From Oscillospiraceae bacterium (lineage in GTDB: Bacteria > Bacillota > Clostridia > Oscillospirales > UBA929), in assembly GCA_009782215.1 (NCBI GenBank), contig WRKO01000017.1:1-54187 (forward strand): 54,187 bases of DNA. The letters run 5' to 3'. Made by a program: the position numbers and the translations under genes. How positions within the stretch are numbered: the stretch's first letter is position 1; each line of letters starts with the position of its first letter. The notes under the pieces are model-generated. The model was not told the origin of the DNA. It did no database searches and saw only the letters and a list, made by a program, of their open reading frames with translations. Of the stretch, positions 1 to 7,916 are shown in pieces.

Positions 1-2
1 CC

Positions 3-806
3 GACGGCTCCCAGTCTCTGGCGCAAGGCTCCACCCAGCAAGCCGCCGCCGTGCAGGAGCTCTCCTCCTCCATCTCCGAGATCGCGGTTAAGACCAAGGA
101 GAACTCGGAAATGGCGAACAAGGCCGCAAATCTGGCCAACAACATCAAGCAAAGCGCCGAGAAGGGCAGCCACCAGATGGACGAAATGATGGCCGCGGTC
201 AAAGACATCAACGCCGCCAGCCAGAGCATCAGCAAGGTCATCAAGGCCATCGACGATATCGCGTTCCAAACGAACATCCTCGCCCTCAACGCGGCGGTAG
301 AAGCCGCCAGAGCGGGACAGCACGGCAAAGGCTTCGCCGTCGTCGCCGAAGAGGTGCGCAATCTCGCCAGCAAATCCTCCGACGCCGCGAAGGAAACGGG
401 CGTGCTGATTCAAAACTCGGTGGAGAAGGCCGAGCTGGGCGCGCGCATCGCCGACGAGACCGCCGCCAGCCTGACGGAGATTGTCAGCGGCATCAACGAG
501 AGCAGCCTGATTGTCGGGGAGATTGCCAAGAGCAGCGAGGAGCAGTCTCTGGGCATCGCGCAGATCAACAAGGGTATCGACCAAGTGGCGCAGGTGGTTC
601 AGCAGAACAGCGCGACGGCTGAAGAGAGCGCGGCCGCGAGCGAGGAAATGAGCGGACAAGCCAACATGCTGGAAGACCTCATCGCGCAGTTCAAGCTAAA
701 GAACGACGGTCAGCGCAGACTCGGCGGCGCGGCGAAGAAGACCATCGCCATGCCCGACAAAGCCTCCGCCTACACCCCTAACGGCGGCGAATTCGGGAAG
801 TATTAA
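3..806 (+). CDS. Methyl-accepting chemotaxis protein, 3' part (5' end outside window)
   Basis: This is the cytoplasmic signalling domain of a chemoreceptor, which controls CheA kinase activity through CheW at the cell pole. The open frame runs in from the left edge, so the sensor and membrane parts are not visible. The GTG at 51 is internal, because coding continues upstream of it in the same frame. The conserved hairpin tip is intact (NAAVEAARAG followed by GKGFAVVAEEVRNLA, around residues 80-110 of the visible part). It is flanked by long Ala/Glu/Ser-rich coiled-coil helices typical of methylation regions. The C-terminal tail is short and polar and carries no obvious CheR-tethering pentapeptide. 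A strong hairpin follows 50 bp after the stop. The family call is firm; the ligand is unknown. Confidence 0.95.
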   Translation, partial: DGSQSLAQGSTQQAAAVQELSSSISEIAVKTKENSEMANKAANLANNIKQSAEKGSHQMDEMMAAVKDINAASQSISKVIKAIDDIAFQTNILALNAAVEAARAGQHGKGFAVVAEEVRNLASKSSDAAKETGVLIQNSVEKAELGARIADETAASLTEIVSGINESSLIVGEIAKSSEEQSLGIAQINKGIDQVAQVVQQNSATAEESAAASEEMSGQANMLEDLIAQFKLKNDGQRRLGGAAKKTIAMPDKASAYTPNGGEFGKY

Positions 807-857
807 GAAAAGGTGAGCATTGCCATGACTTGGCCCCGCTAAGACTTCATTAAACAC

Positions 858-898
858 AAACAACGCCTTGAAAACCCTTTAGACTCAAGGCGTTGTTT
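858..898 (+). terminator. Stem-loop terminator after the chemoreceptor gene
   Basis: A perfect 14-bp inverted repeat (858-871 with 885-898) has a 13-nt loop and ends in TTT. It lies between the chemoreceptor stop and the methyltransferase gene. It probably ends chemoreceptor transcription and insulates the next gene. Confidence 0.75.
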
Positions 899-976
899 CC
901 ATGTTCGGAAAGCTGAGTACGGCTAGGCCCGCGCCCCTCCTTTCCCTGTTTGCAAAACAGGGAAAGGAGAAGGGTT

Positions 977-1612
977 TTGATTATCATATCTGGCAAAAAA
1001 AGCGCCGTTATCCACTGTGACGGCTTTACAAGATACGCGGAGCCGTTCCGTTTCATCCACATAGACGTCGGAACCGGGAGCGGGCGGTTTATCTTAAAAA
1101 ACGCTCTGCGCGACCCCGCCGGACTTTATATCGGCGTCGACCCCGTCCCCGCGCTGATGGCGGAGAACGCCGCCAAGGCGGCTAGGCAAAAGCTGCCCAA
1201 CGCCCTGTTTGTCGCCGCGTCCGCCGAGCGAATGCCGCCGGAATTAAGCGGGATTGCGGACGCCGTCACGGTATGTCTGCCTTGGGGGAGCTTGCGCGAC
1301 GGGATTGTCAAGGCAAGCCCGGACGTGCTGGGCGGTTTGAGAAATCCGGGAAAGCCCGGCGCCGCGCTGACCGTCTGGGTGGGCTATGACGAGCTGCGCG
1401 AGGCGGCGGAAATCAAACGGCGCGGCTTGCCCCGGCTGTCGGAAGACCATTTTTTCGGGCTGGCCGAACGGTATAAGGCCGCCGGGATTGCCCTGCAAGG
1501 CGTAACCGCGTTTGGAAACGCCGGGCTTCGGGACTTGGAGTCCGACTGGGCCAAACGGCTGGGCTTCGGCCCGCCGAGGCGGATGTTCCGGCTGGACTGC
1601 CGGTTTTGTTGA
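977..1612 (+). CDS. NpmA/KamB-like 16S rRNA (adenine-1408-N1) methyltransferase
   Basis: Predicted SAM-dependent enzyme of the family that methylates N1 of A1408 in the ribosomal A site and gives broad aminoglycoside resistance. The SAM-binding loop is HIDVGTGSGR (about residues 28-37), followed by YIGVDP, AERMPPEL and a PWGSL motif. From memory of NpmA, the two tryptophans that sandwich the flipped base are W107 and W197. The equivalents here are W103 in LPWGSL and W191 in SDWAKRL. EIKRRGLP also matches NpmA closely. I chose TTG 977 because AAAGGAGA lies 6 nt upstream and the resulting N-terminus (MIIISGKK) lines up with NpmA; TTG 950 would place that site inside the gene. The protein is 211 aa, against about 219 for NpmA. 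It stands alone between two hairpins. Whether it confers resistance or does housekeeping modification is not shown by sequence. Confidence 0.85.
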   Translation: MIIISGKKSAVIHCDGFTRYAEPFRFIHIDVGTGSGRFILKNALRDPAGLYIGVDPVPALMAENAAKAARQKLPNALFVAASAERMPPELSGIADAVTVCLPWGSLRDGIVKASPDVLGGLRNPGKPGAALTVWVGYDELREAAEIKRRGLPRLSEDHFFGLAERYKAAGIALQGVTAFGNAGLRDLESDWAKRLGFGPPRRMFRLDCRFC

Positions 1613-1624
1613 CGCCGCCCCCGA

Positions 1625-1660
1625 AAAGCAGCAGAGCGCCCTTCGGCGCTCCGCTGCTTT
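1625..1660. terminator. Bidirectional terminator between convergent genes
   Basis: Inverted repeat 1625-1640 with 1644-1659/1660 has a single A.C mismatch and a 3-nt loop. Runs of A and T flank both sides. It sits 12 bp after the methyltransferase stop and just beyond the stop of the small minus-strand gene, so it can serve both. Confidence 0.7.
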
Positions 1661-1661
1661 A

Positions 1662-1757
1662 CTACTGTACCTGCTGGGTTGCCGGGCTGCCTTCGCCGCG
1701 CTGCATCTGAGCGTGCGGCCTGTCGCCGTCCGGGCGTTTCTTTTTCTTCTTCGCCAC
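1662..1757 (-). CDS. Small Lys-rich protein, 31 aa, function unknown
   Basis: A short reading frame on the minus strand starts at GTG 1757, preceded by a run of six G (plus-strand 1766-1771) at about 8 nt spacing. The product begins with Met-Ala and five lysines, then RPDGDRPHAQMQ and ends in a Gln-rich tail. It has no membrane segment or cysteine. It is convergent with the methyltransferase gene and shares its terminator. Evidence is limited to the ribosome site, the start and the shared terminator, so it may be spurious. I do not recognise a family. Confidence 0.4.
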   Translation of the reverse strand: MAKKKKKRPDGDRPHAQMQRGEGSPATQQVQ

Positions 1758-1848
1758 CGATTGCACCCCCCTTCCGTCTATCGGGATGTAGTGGCGTTAT
1801 TATCGACGGAAAAATTTGCTTTTATACCTATGCACCCGCTGAAAAATG

Positions 1849-1857
1849 TGATATACT
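1849..1857 (+). promoter_or_regulatory. Extended -10 promoter for malQ
   Basis: TG (1849-1850) one base before TATACT (1852-1857) forms an extended -10 element. The candidate -35 (TATGCA, 1829-1834) is poor. It lies 25 bp before malQ, just ahead of its AAGGAG ribosome site. Confidence 0.6.
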
Positions 1858-1882
1858 CATAAACTAAGGAGATGATGGAGAT

Positions 1883-3370
1883 ATGCTGCAACGGCGTTCT
1901 TCGGGAATTGTGCTGCATATAACCTCCCTGCCCGGGCCTTACGGCATCGGGACTATGGGAGCGCAAGCGAGGAAATGGGTGGACTTTTTGCACGCGGCCG
2001 GGCAGAGTGTGTGGCAGATACTGCCCCTCTCCCCTACCGGCTACGGCGATTCGCCTTACCAGTCCTGCTCTGCGATGGCGGGCAACCCGTATTTGATTGA
2101 CTTGGACACCTTGATTGAGGACGGGCTGCTCACGCGGGAGGAGGTTGACGCCCTCGATTTCGGAGGCGACCCTGACAGCGTGGATTACGGCCTGATTTAT
2201 CAGCACCGCCTGCCCCTGCTGCGAAAGGCGTATGAGCGGGGCAAAGGAGACGTGGGCGCGGAGGCGTTCTGCGCGGCGCATAAGAGCTGGCTGCCCGACT
2301 ACGCGCTCTACATGGCGCTCAAAGAGCGCTTCGGCATGATTGGGCTTGCCGCGTGGCCGGACAAGGCAATCGTCGCCCGCCGGCCCGACGCGCTTCAAAA
2401 AGCCAAGGCGGAGCTGGCCGATGAAATGCGCTTCCATATGTACGTGCAATATCTCTTTTTCACGCAATGGAACGCCCTCAAGGCGTATGCCGCGGAGCGC
2501 GGCGTCTTGATTATGGGCGATTTGCCCATCTATGTGGCGGAGGACAGCGCGGAGGTCTGGGCGCGGCCGGAGCTGTTTCAGCTCAAAGCCCCCGCCCGCC
2601 CGTCACGCGTCGCCGGCGTACCGCCCGACTTTTATTCCGAGACGGGTCAGCTTTGGGGCAACCCGCTGTATGACTGGGAAGCCCATGAAAAGACCGGCTA
2701 CAAATGGTGGCTGGCGCGCCTGAAGCACGCCCGCGCCTTTTATGATATCATCCGCATCGACCATTTCCGAGGGTTCCACACCTATTGGTCGGTCGCCGCG
2801 CGCGCCAAAACGGCAATGTCGGGGCATTGGGTCAAGGGCCCGGGCCTGCCCTTTGTGGACAAAATTAAGGCCGCGCTTCCGCCGGGCAGCTTGGTCGCCG
2901 AGGATTTGGGCGACTTGCGCGGCACGGTCAAGCAGTTTTTTGCCGATACCGGGCTTCCCGGCATGAAGGTGCTGGTTTATGCCTTTGACCCGTATAACGA
3001 CTCCGATTATCTGCCGCACAACGCCCCGAAAAACAGCGTTTGCTACACCTCCACCCACGACTCCCCCACCTTTTTGGATTGGCTCGGCGGCGACGCGAGT
3101 CCAGAGGAGCGGGAACTGGCGGAAAGCTATCTGCGCCTGCGGGAGGACGAGGGCATGGGCTGGGGAGCGGTCAAGGGCGCGTGGCAAAGCCCGTCCATGC
3201 TGGCTATGGCGCCGTTTCAGGACATACTGGGCCTTGGCGGCGACGCGCGCATCAACATCCCCTCGACCATCGGCGGCGCCAACTGGCGCTGGCGCGTCCG
3301 CGAGGAAGCCTTCAACGGCGGCGTGGCAAATCAGCTCAAAGCCGTAACGGCGACGTATAAGAGGGGGTGA
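1883..3370 (+). CDS. malQ: 4-alpha-glucanotransferase (amylomaltase)
   Basis: GH77 enzyme that transfers alpha-1,4-glucan segments between maltodextrins in the cytoplasm. At 495 aa it is the compact bacterial form. Recognisable family blocks occur in order: GYGDSPYQS near residue 55, GDLPIYVAEDSAEVW near 212, IIRIDHFRGF near 290 (nucleophile Asp), VAEDLG near 338 (acid/base Glu) and TSTHDSPT near 390 (third carboxylate). ATG 1883 has AAGGAG upstream. No glycogen or maltose genes are adjacent, so its physiological partner is not clear. The next gene starts 6 bp after the stop, but its base composition is quite different. Confidence 0.97.
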   Translation: MLQRRSSGIVLHITSLPGPYGIGTMGAQARKWVDFLHAAGQSVWQILPLSPTGYGDSPYQSCSAMAGNPYLIDLDTLIEDGLLTREEVDALDFGGDPDSVDYGLIYQHRLPLLRKAYERGKGDVGAEAFCAAHKSWLPDYALYMALKERFGMIGLAAWPDKAIVARRPDALQKAKAELADEMRFHMYVQYLFFTQWNALKAYAAERGVLIMGDLPIYVAEDSAEVWARPELFQLKAPARPSRVAGVPPDFYSETGQLWGNPLYDWEAHEKTGYKWWLARLKHARAFYDIIRIDHFRGFHTYWSVAARAKTAMSGHWVKGPGLPFVDKIKAALPPGSLVAEDLGDLRGTVKQFFADTGLPGMKVLVYAFDPYNDSDYLPHNAPKNSVCYTSTHDSPTFLDWLGGDASPEERELAESYLRLREDEGMGWGAVKGAWQSPSMLAMAPFQDILGLGGDARINIPSTIGGANWRWRVREEAFNGGVANQLKAVTATYKRG

Positions 3371-3376
3371 TGGGTT

Positions 3377-4357
3377 ATGCCGATAAACGCTGCACGCGAC
3401 AGCCACCAAATGTGTTTGCAAATGTCCCACCGTTATGAAATCCCCTTGGAAGACTCATCCTTATACCCGGAAATATTTAACATCTGCGCACCAGAAACTC
3501 CTCAGCCGTGCTACTGTCACAGAAATGGTCTTGTTTTTACGCTTGATAGTGTAGAATGGCTGAAAACCATCCTTGATGAATCCGTTGATTTGGTCTTCGC
3601 CGACCCGCCGTACAACATCAACAAGGCCGAATGGGATCGATTTGAATCCCAAGAGGAGTATATTGATTGGTCATTGCGGTGGATTTCAGAGGTTTCAAGG
3701 ATATTAACACCTACAGGGTCTTTGTATATCTGCGGGTTCAGCGAAATTTTAGCGGACCTCAAATATCCCGCAATGAAATATTTTACCTCGTGCAAATGGC
3801 TAATATGGTTCTATAAAAACAAAGCCAACTTAGGCAATGACTGGGGACGTTCGCACGAAAGCATTTTACACTTGCGCAAATCGAAAGCGCGCAAAATCAA
3901 CATTGACGATGTGAGAATTCCATATGGAGCGCACACACTAAAATATCCGTCACACCCTCAAGCGGAAAGCAGTCAGTACGGAAACGGGCGCGGCGGTTCT
4001 CAAATATGGGAGCCGAACCCTTTAGGCGCCAAACCAAAAGATGTGTTCGACATCCCGACGTTATGCAACGGAATGTCTGAAAAAACCAAGCATCCCACGC
4101 AAAAACCAGAGGAACTGCTTAGAAAAATCCTATTAGCCTCATCAAGCCCGTCTGATATTATCCTCGACCCTTTTTCAGGGTCGGGAACAACGCTAGTTGC
4201 CGCCGAGCAACTAGGACGGAAATGGATTGGCTGCGACATTAACGCAGAATATAACAGTTGGGCTGTTGAGAGATTGGAAAATATCGCTTATCGCTCTGCG
4301 GAGGAATGGATTGCGCTTGACCACAATAATGCTAAAAGAAGGGAATCCATACGATGA
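3377..4357 (+). CDS. Type II DNA adenine methyltransferase (beta class)
   Basis: Modification enzyme of a restriction-modification pair. The catalytic motif DPPYNI (motif IV, about residues 76-81) precedes the SAM-binding motif DPFSGSGTT (motif I, about residues 265-273). That order defines the beta class, and DPPY favours N6-adenine over N4-cytosine. A typical TKHPTQKP motif lies just before motif I. At 326 aa it has normal length. The gene is visibly AT-richer than malQ and comM on either side and overlaps the following gene by ATGA, so the pair was probably acquired as one unit. The recognition site cannot be read from sequence. Confidence 0.93.
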   Translation: MPINAARDSHQMCLQMSHRYEIPLEDSSLYPEIFNICAPETPQPCYCHRNGLVFTLDSVEWLKTILDESVDLVFADPPYNINKAEWDRFESQEEYIDWSLRWISEVSRILTPTGSLYICGFSEILADLKYPAMKYFTSCKWLIWFYKNKANLGNDWGRSHESILHLRKSKARKINIDDVRIPYGAHTLKYPSHPQAESSQYGNGRGGSQIWEPNPLGAKPKDVFDIPTLCNGMSEKTKHPTQKPEELLRKILLASSSPSDIILDPFSGSGTTLVAAEQLGRKWIGCDINAEYNSWAVERLENIAYRSAEEWIALDHNNAKRRESIR

Positions 4358-5238
4358 AATTGTCAAGACTACTCCAATGGGCGTCTGACAAAACAAAATT
4401 TACCGCAATATCCGACTACGCTGACTTTTGCCGGGAATATCTTGCTTTTGCCCGCGACGGGTTGCAAGCGGTGATTGTATCCCAAAATGAGAATCATTAT
4501 AGATTTTATCAATACAGAGCTGACGGTTCATATAACGTGACTCGTCCAATCAATAACAACCTTATGATTCCTATTGATGCGTTTGATGAGACTGTCAGGG
4601 TTTTTACATATGCGCTGTCCCACATAAAAGAGATTGCTGAAAACAAGGAAAACCGGAACTGTATCAATCATTTCGTCTATACCTGCCAACAGTCTATTGG
4701 CGCAGCGCTTGACGCCCTGCCCTCAGGCGGGAGCAATGCCGCGAGAAAACTAAACGGAGACCTGTTTGAACGGTTTATTCGTCTAATCATTTCTGAGATG
4801 GGGATTTCTGTGCGTGATGGAACTGTCAAAATTCCAGTCGTTGTTGATGGCGACGAGTTGTTTTCTATGTCTTATCAGCATGATTTGATTATTGAGCAAA
4901 ACGAAAGCCTGCGGGCAATCGGGTCGGTAAAAACCTCAAGCAAAGATAGATTGGACAAGGTTTTTATAGATAAATTCCTTCACAACCGGCTGACAGGTAT
5001 TGATACTCCCCATTTTGCTGTATTCCTCAATGACGTGCAGCGAAAAGGCAGGGAACCGCGCTATGGAGTAAACAGTACATTCCTTGCAGGGCGTTTCAAG
5101 GGCTATACCATAAAATTAAACCCATTGGACGGCATATATTATTGCGACATACGCCCAGTTATGAGAAACGACGCCCTGCTGAACCGGCATATCAAAACAC
5201 TAGATCACTTGTTGGTCGAGGATATTTGGGATTTTTAA
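4354..5238 (+). CDS. Probable type II restriction endonuclease
   Basis: This 294-aa protein is translationally coupled (4-bp ATGA overlap) to the adenine methyltransferase, which is the main reason for the call. A plausible nuclease core is HDLII (about residue 176) followed 13 residues later by GSVKTSSKDR (about 190). That resembles the PD-(D/E)xK layout with the conserved K and a KTSSKDR tail seen in several type II enzymes. The acidic residue of the (D/E)xK position is Ser here, so the true acidic ligand may lie elsewhere, or activity may be altered. It is AT-rich like its partner. I cannot assign a specificity or a named subtype. Confidence 0.75.
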   Translation: MKLSRLLQWASDKTKFTAISDYADFCREYLAFARDGLQAVIVSQNENHYRFYQYRADGSYNVTRPINNNLMIPIDAFDETVRVFTYALSHIKEIAENKENRNCINHFVYTCQQSIGAALDALPSGGSNAARKLNGDLFERFIRLIISEMGISVRDGTVKIPVVVDGDELFSMSYQHDLIIEQNESLRAIGSVKTSSKDRLDKVFIDKFLHNRLTGIDTPHFAVFLNDVQRKGREPRYGVNSTFLAGRFKGYTIKLNPLDGIYYCDIRPVMRNDALLNRHIKTLDHLLVEDIWDF

Positions 5239-5255
5239 GTAAAGGGAGACATACT

Positions 5256-6764
5256 ATGGTCTGTGCCATTCGGTCAATGGGACTCTTCGGGCTCAACGGG
5301 TTTGATGTGTCTGTGGAGTGTTTTCTCTCGCAGGGGATGCCCGCCTTTGAAGTGGTCGGGCTGCCCGACGCCTCCGTGCGGGAGTCCCGCGAGCGGGTGC
5401 GGGCCGCGATGAAAAACTGCGGCTTTGAGTTTCCGGTGCGGCGGATTGTCGTCAACCTTGCCCCCGCCGACGTGCGGAAGGAAGGCCCTGTTTACGATTT
5501 ACCCATTTTTCTGGGCATCATGGCCGCCGACGGCCATATCTCCTCCCTGCCCAAGGACGCGGCGTTTATCGGCGAGCTGTCGCTGGAGGGCCATGTGCGC
5601 CCGGTGGTCGGGATGCTGCCGATGGCTATGGCGGCGCGCGCCGCGGGCGTCACGTCGATTTTCGTCCCCAAGGCCAACGCGCGGGAAACCAGTCTGGTCG
5701 AGGGGCTGGACGTCTACCCCGTTTACCATGTGCAGGACTTAATCGCCCACCTTTCCGGGCGCGAGCTTATTGAAAAAACGCCGCCCTATCAAAGCGAGGC
5801 CGGCGTCGCCGCCGTTCCCGACTTCGCCGATGTGCGGGGACAGGAAAATGTCAAGCGGGCGCTGGAGGTGGCCGCCGCCGGAGCGCACAACGTGCTGATG
5901 ACCGGCCCTCCGGGCGCGGGAAAGAGTATGCTGGCGCGGCGTCTTCCGGGCATCCTTCCCGAAATGACAACCGCCGAGGCGCTGGAATCCACCGGCATCC
6001 ACTCCGTCGTCGGGCTGACCGGGCGCGATGAGCCGCTCTTGAAAACCCGCCCCTTCCGCTCGCCCCACCACACCGTTTCAGCCGCCGCGCTGGCGGGCGG
6101 CGGCCGTGTGCCCCGTCCGGGCGAGATGAGCCTTTCGCATAACGGCGTCCTCTTTTTAGACGAGCTGCCCGAATTTCACCGCGATGTTTTGGAAAGCCTG
6201 CGCCAGCCGATGGAGGACGGGCAGGTGACCATATCCCGCGCCGGAGGCACGATGACCTATCCCGCCAGATTTATGCTGCTTTGCGCCATGAACCCCTGCC
6301 GCTGCGGCTGGCACGGGCATTTGTCCGACCGTTGCCGCTGTTCGCCGGAATCGGTCAGGGCGTATTACGGGCGTATCTCCGGGCCGGTGCTGGACAGGAT
6401 GGATATTGTCATCGAAGTCCCCGCCGTGTCATATGAAGAATTATCCGGCAAAGCCTCCGGCGAAGACTCGGCCGCCATACGGGAGCGTGTGCGGGCGGCG
6501 AGGGAACGCCAGCGGGCGCGGTTTGGCGGAGACGGCCCGCCGGCCGCGCATTTAAGCCCCGAGCAGATGCGCGAGGTCTGCGTCCTTGACGAGGCGGGCG
6601 GCAAGCTGATGAAAAGCGCCTTTGACCGGCTTGGCCTGACCGCCCGCGCCCACAGCCGCGTGCTGAAGGTCGCCCGCACGGTCGCCGACATGGCCGGCAG
6701 CGAACACATCTCCCCGTCCCACTTGGCCGAGGCCTTGCAATACAGGCAGATGAAGGAGCTTTGA
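5256..6764 (+). CDS. comM: YifB/ComM-family Mg-chelatase-like AAA+ ATPase
   Basis: Cytoplasmic AAA+ helicase-type protein; in transformable bacteria ComM promotes branch migration during integration of imported DNA. The N-terminal ChlI-like domain ([14 protein letters not shown], residues 30-45) is followed by Walker [10 protein letters not shown] (about 215). The arginine-rich RSPHHTVS block and the Walker [10 protein letters not shown] come next. A Cys-rich zinc-type segment (CAMNPCRCG, then DRCRCS) lies near 350. ATG 5256 follows AAGGGAGA, and the longer in-frame extension into the preceding gene lacks such a site. The length of 502 aa matches the family. It lies next to an acquired restriction-modification pair, an interesting neighbour for a gene tied to DNA uptake. 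Confidence 0.95.
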   Translation: MVCAIRSMGLFGLNGFDVSVECFLSQGMPAFEVVGLPDASVRESRERVRAAMKNCGFEFPVRRIVVNLAPADVRKEGPVYDLPIFLGIMAADGHISSLPKDAAFIGELSLEGHVRPVVGMLPMAMAARAAGVTSIFVPKANARETSLVEGLDVYPVYHVQDLIAHLSGRELIEKTPPYQSEAGVAAVPDFADVRGQENVKRALEVAAAGAHNVLMTGPPGAGKSMLARRLPGILPEMTTAEALESTGIHSVVGLTGRDEPLLKTRPFRSPHHTVSAAALAGGGRVPRPGEMSLSHNGVLFLDELPEFHRDVLESLRQPMEDGQVTISRAGGTMTYPARFMLLCAMNPCRCGWHGHLSDRCRCSPESVRAYYGRISGPVLDRMDIVIEVPAVSYEELSGKASGEDSAAIRERVRAARERQRARFGGDGPPAAHLSPEQMREVCVLDEAGGKLMKSAFDRLGLTARAHSRVLKVARTVADMAGSEHISPSHLAEALQYRQMKEL

Positions 6765-6796
6765 ACACAACATGCGTCAAACGGAGGGTGAAAGAC

Positions 6797-7357
6797 ATGA
6801 CAGACCGTGAGGCCATCATACAAAAGCATATCGCAAACGGCGTGAGCGTCGCCGACCCGGCGACCACGTTCATCGCCCCGGATGTAACCGTCGGCAGGGG
6901 CACGGTCATCCTGCCCTTTGTGGTGATACAGGAAAACGTCTCTATCGGCGAGGATTGCGAAATCGGGCCGTTTACCCACATCCGCCCCGGCGTGACGCTG
7001 GGCAATAAGGTCAAGGCGGGCGCGTTTGTGGAAATCAAAAACAGCTCGGTCGGCGACGGCACCAAGGCGGCGCACCTGACGTTTATCGGCGACAGCGACG
7101 TGGGCGCGGGCGTCAACTTCGGCTGCGGGACGGTAACGGTCAACTACGACGGCGCGAATAAACCGCGCACCGTGATCGGGGACGGCGCGTTCATCGGCTG
7201 CAACACCAATCTGGTCGCGCCGGTCACCGTAGGCGAGAGGGCGTACACCGCCGCCGGGTCTACCATTACCGAGGACGTCCCGCCCCATGCCCTTGCCGTC
7301 GCGAGGGAACGGCAGGTCAACAAAGAAAATTGGAAGAGGCCGAAGAAACGTGGTTGA
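6797..7357 (+). CDS. Stand-alone GlmU C-terminal acetyltransferase domain (left-handed beta helix)
   Basis: Predicted glucosamine-1-phosphate N-acetyltransferase, the first of the two GlmU reactions toward UDP-GlcNAc. Only the hexapeptide-repeat half is present: 186 aa against about 450 for full GlmU, with no N-terminal uridylyltransferase domain. Conserved C-domain features are visible: [17 protein letters not shown] with the catalytic-type His, [14 protein letters not shown], and [15 protein letters not shown]. The tail NKENW also matches. ATG 6797 follows GGAGGGTGA, and comM ends only 33 bp before it, so no hidden N-terminal domain can precede it. Its place ahead of pth-mfd is where full-length glmU sits in many Firmicutes. 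Confidence 0.85.
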   Translation: MTDREAIIQKHIANGVSVADPATTFIAPDVTVGRGTVILPFVVIQENVSIGEDCEIGPFTHIRPGVTLGNKVKAGAFVEIKNSSVGDGTKAAHLTFIGDSDVGAGVNFGCGTVTVNYDGANKPRTVIGDGAFIGCNTNLVAPVTVGERAYTAAGSTITEDVPPHALAVARERQVNKENWKRPKKRG

Positions 7358-7916
7358 ATACCTTATCGCCGGGCTGGGCAACCCCGGAAAGCCCTATGAC
7401 AACACCCGTCACAACGCCGGCTTTTGGGTGCTGGACGAGCTGGCGCGGCGCGCGGGCGTGAAGATAAAAAAAATCAAGCACCACAGCACGTACGCCCTGA
7501 CAGACAATCTCATTCTGCTCAAGCCGCAGACCTTTATGAACCGTTCGGGTCTGGCGGTGCGCGAGGCGGCGGCGTTTTACCGCGTACCGCCCGAAAAAAC
7601 CATCATCGTCTTTGATGAGGCGGCGCTGCCGGCGGGGCGGCTGCGTATCCGCGCATCCGGCTCCGACGGCGGACACAACGGGATGAAGGACATCCTTTAT
7701 CATCTCCAAACCGACCAGTTCCCCCGCGTCCGCGTAGGCATAGGAAGCCCGCCGCATCCCGATACGGAGCTTGCCGACTGGGTGCTGACGCCTGTTTCTC
7801 TGGCCGACCGCAAAGCCTTTGCCGAAACCGTATCCCGCGCCGCAGACGCTGTTGAGCGCATCATCCTCGACGGCGTTGAAGCGGCGATGAATCAATTTAA
7901 TGCGGAGGTTGTTTGA
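7350..7916 (+). CDS. pth: Peptidyl-tRNA hydrolase
   Basis: Releases tRNA from peptidyl-tRNAs that drop off the ribosome. Hallmarks are [18 protein letters not shown] (catalytic His near residue 20), [10 protein letters not shown] (Asn near 66), FDEAALPAG (Asp near 91) and [13 protein letters not shown] chose GTG 7350 because it starts at the family position ([13 protein letters not shown]) and GGAAGAGG lies upstream; the longer frame runs through the preceding gene's tail. It overlaps the stop of the GlmU-domain gene by 8 bp and abuts mfd, so the three are likely cotranslated. The length of 188 aa is normal. Confidence 0.95.
   Translation: MVEYLIAGLGNPGKPYDNTRHNAGFWVLDELARRAGVKIKKIKHHSTYALTDNLILLKPQTFMNRSGLAVREAAAFYRVPPEKTIIVFDEAALPAGRLRIRASGSDGGHNGMKDILYHLQTDQFPRVRVGIGSPPHPDTELADWVLTPVSLADRKAFAETVSRAADAVERIILDGVEAAMNQFNAEVV

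Noticed and set aside
5220..5260. Repeated malQ end after the restriction-modification pair
   Set aside because: Only ribosome-site-like similarity is visible; no gene-end copy.
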